DNA of 29,482 nt from an uncultured Oscillospiraceae bacterium. Its GTDB lineage: Bacteria > Bacillota > Clostridia > Oscillospirales > Ruminococcaceae. The position numbers were made by a program, and so were the translations under genes. The notes beneath the pieces are model-generated. The model saw nothing but the letters and a program-made list of their open reading frames with translations. It was not told the DNA's origin and made no database searches. The stretch spans positions 1 through 29,482 of the forward strand of contig CAKTAM010000012.1 of the NCBI GenBank assembly GCA_934527255.1, in the 5' to 3' direction. Below, piece after piece: positions 24,841 through 29,482 of this stretch. Positions within the stretch are counted from its first letter, which is position 1. Every line of letters starts with the position of its first letter.

Positions 24841-27450
24841 TCATTCCTCCGGCAGGCGCAGGGTGACGGCCCCGGCCAAACCGGTGGGATCCTGCACGAA
24901 ATAGGGGTCGAACACGTTGTGGTGCTGCGCCTTGACCACGGTGTTGGTCACCTCGATGCGCACGGCGTTTTCGCCCTCGTGCAGCAGCCCGGCGGGCAGA
25001 AAAACCCGGTAGGGCGGGGTCAGGCATACCCCGGCGGGGGCGTCGTTGACAAAGAAAGCAACGGTCTCTCCGGCGTCCTCGGCCTCCAGCAGGGCGGCGG
25101 GTGCATCCGGCGCGGCTGTCAGCGGCGGCAGCGTGACGCTGCACTCATACCGCACGGTGCCCACAAAATCGGGCAGGCGATCCGGCAGGCTCATATCCAG
25201 CGTGTCGGTAAACGGCGTGGGGGTAAAGGCGGGGTATTCCTGCGCGCCGGCCGTGCTGATACGCCACGGCCCGTTCAGCGGCAGCGCCCGGGCATAGCGA
25301 TCCGGGTCGGGCAGCGGGGGCAGGGCTTCGGGCTGCTCGCCAAACACCACAAACAGGCTTTGCCATGGCGCAAGCCGCAGGGCAATTTTGCTGCCGTCGG
25401 CTGCGGGGGCCTGCTGTGCGGCCCAACGGCGGTCGTCCATGGCGTCGTACAGCACGGCGGGGCGGGCGTCCCGCAGCAGAACGTCGGTGCTGACGGTGCG
25501 GCGGGTGCTCTGATTGACAAACAGATACCAGTCCAGGCCGTCCCTGCTGTAATGGGTGACCAGAAGGTCGGGGTCGGATGGAGTGCACACCACATCTGCC
25601 GCGTTCAGGGCCTGCACGCGGTCGGCCAGCCCTTCCAGCGGCTGCACCTCGCAGCCGGTCAGATCCAGCGGCCGCCCGAAATAGCCGTGCTGCGGCAGCG
25701 CGCCGGTGAACAGCACCGGCAGTCCGGCGGCGGCAAAGCCGCGCAGGCGGTCGGCGAAGGCGGCGTCCATGGTATCGGCCTCCGGCACCACCAGCACGCG
25801 GAACGTTTCCCCGTTCAGGCACAGCGTGCCGCCATGCACCCCGGCCGTCATCAGGTCGTCAATGCAGACCACGTCGCAGTCGATCTGGCGGCGGGCCAGC
25901 GCCTTGACGGCTTTTTCAAACGGCTGGGCCGGGAGCGACTCACGCGTCAGGCTGCCCCACTCGGCCTCGGCGTGGTAGACCACGGCGGCGGGGGCGTGGT
26001 GCGCTGCGCCGTCCAGCGCGCCGCACAGGCGGTTGGCATAGGCCGACCAGCGGCCAAAATGCCGGAACTGCGGGTTGTTGCCGCGCGCGTAAAAATGCGG
26101 CGGGCAGTCGGCATCCGGAAACGGCGCGGGTGAAAAGGCGTGCGGGGTCAGCAGGCCGACGCCCTGCACCGCCAGATGGTCGGTGATCCACTTCATCAGC
26201 TTGAGGCCCTCGAACCAGCCGTAAGCGCCGAAGGCCTCGCACAGGGCGCGCCCATGCTTTTTGGGGTCGGTGTGGGCCGCCGACGAGGCCATTTTGGCCA
26301 GACCCCAATGGTTGAAATCGCAGTCATAATAGTTAAACATGGTGGAATACCGCCCGTCCGTCTGCTCGGGCAGCAGGTTGCACACCACGTCGATGCCGGC
26401 GGCATCCAGCCCGCGCATGGCGCGGAAATAGTGCCCTGCGCCATAGCCCAGGCGTGCGTGCGCGCCGTTTTCCTCCACCACATGGCCGATCAGCTCGACC
26501 CCGTGAGCGCGGCACCAGTCGCCCAGCTGGCCGGTAAAGTGCCGGGCAAACCGGCGCGAGACCACATCCATGTAAAAATAGCGGGCATCGCGGCAGCGCT
26601 GCTGCTCATCGGGGTACCACAGCAGCGGCAGCCAGCAGGCAAAATCGCCCAGCGGGGAGGTGCCCAGCTCCTCCAGCAGGCCGTCCGTGCAGGGCAGCGG
26701 CATATCGCTCAGACCAATGATGCGGTCATAGCCGACGGCGTTGCCAAAGCGCGGCTCATCGGTGAAAAAGCCCGCGATGCGATTGCCGAAATACCGGGCG
26801 TACCGGGCATAGTGGCGCTCGTGCACCAGCTCGATATATTTGGCGACGGCCTCGTGGCTCAGGGGGTCAACGTAGGTGCGGGTGTGCTCCTCACCGCCGT
26901 GGGTGGTGCGCTTGATGACAAAAATACGCCATTCGCCCTCCGGCACCGGCCAGTACAGCCGCCCGTGGGCATAGTACTCGGTGACATCGGTCAGGGTATC
27001 CGAATCCAGCATATTGTCGCGGTCGGTGCGGCGTCCGGCGACAATGCGCACCAGCTGTTCGTCCTCGGCCAGCCAGTCGTCAATGAGAAAATGCGCATGG
27101 GGCAGCGGGCCGCTGGCATCCATATGGCACTGTGCCCAATAGCGCTTGGTGTACTGCGGCCAGTCGCGGGCCAGCTCGCCGTTGGCCTTGCCGCTGGGGT
27201 AATCGCCGTCGTCAAACAGCCAGACGCGCATATCCAGCTGCTCGGCCTGCGCCAGGATCAGGTCAAGGTCGCTCCACCAGTCGGGGCCCAGATAATCCGG
27301 GTGCGGGCGGGGCTCCACCACAAAATCGTTGATGCCGGTCTCCTTCATGCGGGCCATTTCGGCACAGATGGCCTCGGGCGGGTCGTGCCGCTGCCAGAAC
27401 AGCGGGATCAGATAATGACTGTCGGGGCAGCCAGGTGCAAAGCGTTCCAT
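24841..27450 (-). CDS. GH106-like glycoside hydrolase (alpha-L-rhamnosidase related)
   Basis: Large enzyme of 869 residues. The N-terminal barrel carries the pattern of GH106-type proteins: EMARMKETGINDFVVEPRPH, then LDMRVWLFDDGDYPSGKANG and later GFFTDEPRFGN and IGHVVEENGAHARLGYG, whose acidic residues are candidates for catalysis. The C-terminal 130 residues form a galactose-binding-like beta-sandwich (LNGPWRIS, then GTVRYECSVTLPP and FFVNDAPAGVCLTPPYRVFLPAGLL). No signal peptide is seen, so it likely acts on imported oligosaccharides or glycosides. ATG 27450 follows AGGAGGG; a longer frame to 27621 lacks a ribosome binding site. Some GH106-like groups have activities other than rhamnosidase, so the substrate is uncertain. 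It sits downstream of a GH63-like gene on the same strand. Confidence 0.8.
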   Translation of the reverse strand: MERFAPGCPDSHYLIPLFWQRHDPPEAICAEMARMKETGINDFVVEPRPHPDYLGPDWWSDLDLILAQAEQLDMRVWLFDDGDYPSGKANGELARDWPQYTKRYWAQCHMDASGPLPHAHFLIDDWLAEDEQLVRIVAGRRTDRDNMLDSDTLTDVTEYYAHGRLYWPVPEGEWRIFVIKRTTHGGEEHTRTYVDPLSHEAVAKYIELVHERHYARYARYFGNRIAGFFTDEPRFGNAVGYDRIIGLSDMPLPCTDGLLEELGTSPLGDFACWLPLLWYPDEQQRCRDARYFYMDVVSRRFARHFTGQLGDWCRAHGVELIGHVVEENGAHARLGYGAGHYFRAMRGLDAAGIDVVCNLLPEQTDGRYSTMFNYYDCDFNHWGLAKMASSAAHTDPKKHGRALCEAFGAYGWFEGLKLMKWITDHLAVQGVGLLTPHAFSPAPFPDADCPPHFYARGNNPQFRHFGRWSAYANRLCGALDGAAHHAPAAVVYHAEAEWGSLTRESLPAQPFEKAVKALARRQIDCDVVCIDDLMTAGVHGGTLCLNGETFRVLVVPEADTMDAAFADRLRGFAAAGLPVLFTGALPQHGYFGRPLDLTGCEVQPLEGLADRVQALNAADVVCTPSDPDLLVTHYSRDGLDWYLFVNQSTRRTVSTDVLLRDARPAVLYDAMDDRRWAAQQAPAADGSKIALRLAPWQSLFVVFGEQPEALPPLPDPDRYARALPLNGPWRISTAGAQEYPAFTPTPFTDTLDMSLPDRLPDFVGTVRYECSVTLPPLTAAPDAPAALLEAEDAGETVAFFVNDAPAGVCLTPPYRVFLPAGLLHEGENAVRIEVTNTVVKAQHHNVFDPYFVQDPTGLAGAVTLRLPEE

Positions 27451-27528
27451 CAAAGAACCCTCCTGTTGCTTGCAGTAAAAGAATGTTGAGACGGCAGCAC
27501 GCTGGGCAGCACGCCGTTTCCTGTGCCT

Positions 27529-27550
27529 ATTATAGCGCTTTGCGGCAAAG
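27529..27550 (-). promoter_or_regulatory. -10 box and palindromic operator of the GH106-like gene
   Basis: The minus strand has TATAAT (27529-27534). The palindrome CTTTGC-C-GCAAAG (27538-27550) occupies the spacer between -10 and -35, a classic repressor position. No good -35 box is present, consistent with a regulated promoter. The same core occurs at 9828-9839. Confidence 0.55.
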
Positions 27551-27636
27551 GGAACATCTAATAATATTGCTGTTTTGTGGCAGAATGTTGACAAACCGGG
27601 CAAAGGCCACCCCCGCCGCATACCGGCGGGCGTCGG

Positions 27637-29157
27637 TCACGGCGTGGGGGCAACGGTCAGCTGTCGGCTGCCGCCCTCCCAGCGAAGCTCCAGCGTCAGT
27701 GCAATGGGGCTTTTGACGTGGACGACGGGCGGGGTGTGCACGTCGGGGCGCGCCTCGCACACAAGGTCGATCAGGCTGCCGCCGAACGGGTAGCGCTGCA
27801 CGCCGTGCCGCTCCGTCCGGCGCACATCCCACAGAAGAACGCCGCGGCGGGCGTCGGCGCGCAGGCCCAGCACATATTCGATGAGCATGCAGATGGGCGC
27901 AAGCCCCGTCCAGCCCACAAAATCCGGCTTGGCGGGGTCTCCGGGTGCGGCGGCCTCCGGCGCATAGTTTTCCCACAGCGTGCCGGTGCGGCGAAAGACC
28001 TCTGTCACATTTTTCAGATACCGGCAGGCGATGCGGTGTGCCAATGCATTGTGACTGGTGCTGTCCAGCCCCTTCAGCAGCATATAGTTGGTCGGGGCCC
28101 AGACGCCGCCCAGCCAGTAGCCTCCGTCGGCCCGGTAGGCGGGATGGTCGGCCGAAAGCGAGGGAACGGGGTTCGGGCGGGCAAACTCGGCGGGGTTTTC
28201 CAGATGGGCAAGAAAGCGCGGCAGGCGTTCCTCCGGTACCAGCCCGGCCAGCAGCGTCCAGTAAGCGCCGATGCTTTTGACCCCGCTGAGAACGTCGCCC
28301 TCCCACAGATCATAATAGAAAGCGTCCTGCTCGCTCCACATTTTTTCATTGATGAGGCGGGGCAGACGCTCCCGCTCCTCCTGCAGCCAGAGCGTATCCT
28401 CCTCATGGCCCAGAAGCCGCCCCATCTGCGTCAGAAGATTGGCGCTCAGCAGCATCTGCACGCAGGCATCCAGCCAGACGGCGTGCCCGTGGCTGACCAT
28501 GGGCGACCAGCCCTGCGGGGTGCGCGGCTGATTATCCATGCCGCAGGCCAGGCCGCAGCTCCAGTAGCTGCCGTCCCGCCAGGTGCGGTTGCGCTGCAGC
28601 CAGCGGTGATAGGCCAGCAGCGGATAAAAAACGGCTTCCAGCCGCCGGCGGTCGCCGGTGATGAGAAAATGCTCCCACTCGCTCCAGGCCAGAATGTTCG
28701 GCCCGGTGGAGGCGGGGTCGTCCCGGTGAAACTGCTCGCCGGGCGCGCTTTCGCAGATCTCCCGGCAGATAAAGCCGTCCCGGTGCTGGTGCGAGTAGAA
28801 GTTGTCCAGCGTCTGCTGAAAATCAAAAATATGGCTGGCGTAGCGGCCGAACAGCACGATAAACGAGGAATCCCACAAAAACAGATAGCCGTTGAAGGCC
28901 GTATCAATAAACGGCGAGACAAAGCCTGCGGCCGCGTTGGGCTGCCGCAGGTTGGCAAAGGCCAGCTGCCAGGCCTTGTCATAGCAGGCCAGCGCGTCGT
29001 CGTGCCCCTCCCAGATGGGGCGCGGCAGCTGCCCGCGTATCTCCTCATAAACCGGCAGCGGCGTCAGATCGGCCGCGCGGTGCAGAAAAGGGTTGCGGTT
29101 TACAAAGGGGTTATCCTCATAAAAGAGCGACTCGTTGACCAGATAATGCAGGCCCAT
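27637..29157 (-). CDS. GH63/trehalase-like glycoside hydrolase
   Basis: Protein of 506 residues that reads as an (alpha/alpha)6 toroid enzyme of the GH63/GH37-like group (also annotated as MGH1-like). Supporting motifs are GYLFLWDSSFIVLFGRYA near the N-terminus, GPNILAWSEWEHFLITGD, CGLACGMDNQPRTPQGW, in which Asp of GMDN is a candidate catalytic acid, and GGYWLGGVWAPTNYMLLKGL, the counterpart of the family's GGYWRGPVW block. No signal peptide is seen. ATG 29157 is preferred over ATG 29163 because GGGAGG is then at normal distance (8 bases rather than 2). Together with the GH106-like gene it suggests intracellular breakdown of a branched or decorated glycan. The substrate cannot be told from sequence. 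Confidence 0.8.
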   Translation of the reverse strand: MGLHYLVNESLFYEDNPFVNRNPFLHRAADLTPLPVYEEIRGQLPRPIWEGHDDALACYDKAWQLAFANLRQPNAAAGFVSPFIDTAFNGYLFLWDSSFIVLFGRYASHIFDFQQTLDNFYSHQHRDGFICREICESAPGEQFHRDDPASTGPNILAWSEWEHFLITGDRRRLEAVFYPLLAYHRWLQRNRTWRDGSYWSCGLACGMDNQPRTPQGWSPMVSHGHAVWLDACVQMLLSANLLTQMGRLLGHEEDTLWLQEERERLPRLINEKMWSEQDAFYYDLWEGDVLSGVKSIGAYWTLLAGLVPEERLPRFLAHLENPAEFARPNPVPSLSADHPAYRADGGYWLGGVWAPTNYMLLKGLDSTSHNALAHRIACRYLKNVTEVFRRTGTLWENYAPEAAAPGDPAKPDFVGWTGLAPICMLIEYVLGLRADARRGVLLWDVRRTERHGVQRYPFGGSLIDLVCEARPDVHTPPVVHVKSPIALTLELRWEGGSRQLTVAPTP

Positions 29158-29219
29158 CGGCATATCCTCCCAAAGCGGTGCGTTTTCGGCCGGGGCGGCT
29201 GCCCGGCCGCGGCGGTTCC

Positions 29220-29248
29220 ATTATAGCGGCCGTCCGGCCGAAAAGCAA
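29220..29248 (-). promoter_or_regulatory. Promoter of the GH63-like gene
   Basis: The minus strand has TTGCTT (29243-29248), a 17-base spacer and a perfect TATAAT (29220-29225). The spacer holds a GGCCG/CGGCC palindrome that might be an operator. Confidence 0.72.
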
Positions 29249-29299
29249 GCAGACGCGCGGCCCCGCCCCAAAAAAAGATTTTGCAAAAAGCGCGCGGCA

Positions 29300-29332
29300 G
29301 ATATTGAAATATCCCCGATAATTTTATACAAT
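29300..29332 (+). promoter_or_regulatory. Promoter with inverted repeat over the -35 box
   Basis: TTGAAA (29304-29309), a 17-base spacer and TACAAT (29327-29332). The -35 box lies inside the perfect inverted repeat GATATTGAAATATC (29300-29313), which could be an operator. It drives the gene at the right edge and is divergent from the GH63-like gene. Confidence 0.72.
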
Positions 29333-29373
29333 AAAGAAAACCGAACGGGTTTGATGAAAGGGAGGACATGACA

Positions 29374-29482
29374 ATGCAAAAAACAAAGCTGGGTGTTTCC
29401 GTTGCGCTGCTGGGAGCGGCCGTTTATTTTACCGCGCTCATCAGCAGCCTGATCCCGCTGCTGCTGGTGGCCGGGTATATTC
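29374..29482 (+). CDS. Small membrane protein, N-terminal fragment
   Basis: The gene runs off the window; 36 codons are visible, MQKTKLGVSVALLGAAVYF and then a hydrophobic run that looks like one or two membrane helices. ATG 29374 is preferred because GGGAGG lies eight bases upstream; another ATG at 29368 is too close. Similar short openings are common in uncharacterised membrane proteins of Clostridia. No function can be given. Confidence 0.6.
   Translation, partial: MQKTKLGVSVALLGAAVYFTALISSLIPLLLVAGYI

Overview
The window is GC-rich chromosomal DNA that looks like a high-GC, spore-forming member of the Clostridia (Oscillospiraceae/Ruminococcaceae type). The evidence is a SpoIIR sporulation signal protein, AddAB in place of RecBCD, an oxygen-independent class III ribonucleotide reductase with an NrdR-type control region, AGGAGG-type ribosome binding sites and several sigma-A promoters with 16-18 base spacers. 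I see no rRNA, tRNA, CRISPR array, transposase or phage gene. Because of the high GC content almost every real gene carries long antisense open frames, which were left out.

Layout. 1-1134 (-): N-terminal part of nrdD, with a consensus promoter and two NrdR-like boxes exactly 31 bases apart. 1509-3979 (+): promoter, a leader with abutting hairpins, a two-gene operon of a DUF1538 membrane protein and a tandem PII-like protein whose stop and start codons overlap, then a bidirectional terminator. 4021-4842 (-): a MalG-type sugar ABC permease with no partner genes in the window. 4950-5221: a strongly structured intergenic region. 5222-8580 (-): two divergent type-B carboxylesterases in tandem. 8988-9823 (+): an AraC-family regulator disrupted in its N-terminal part by an apparent frameshift and an in-frame TGA. 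10030-11511 (+): a DUF1846 protein with a hairpin-rich leader. 11643-11834: two back-to-back terminators. 11896-14691 (-): secA. 15113-15282 (-): an unannotated small RNA with its own promoter and terminator and a 6S-like fold. 15631-16278 (+): spoIIR. 16470-23308 (+): addB-addA, overlapping by four bases. 23534-24748 (+): promoter, a manganese-type (yybP-ykoY) riboswitch with an overlapping terminator, and a CaCA-family cation antiporter. 24841-29157 (-): two glycoside hydrolase genes, GH106-like and GH63-like, each with its own promoter. 29374-29482 (+): the start of a small membrane protein.

How the parts fit. There are housekeeping units (nrdD, secA, addBA, spoIIR) and a carbohydrate theme: orphan sugar permease, two cytoplasmic carboxylesterases beside a damaged AraC regulator, and two cytoplasmic glycosidase-like enzymes suited to trimming imported glycosides. 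The most interesting parts are the DUF1538/tandem-PII pair, which looks like a membrane transporter with a dedicated nitrogen- or carbon-sensing regulator, the metal riboswitch in front of the antiporter, the small RNA upstream of secA, and the damaged regulator. All function calls come from reading the sequence and recalling families; no search or folding program was run.
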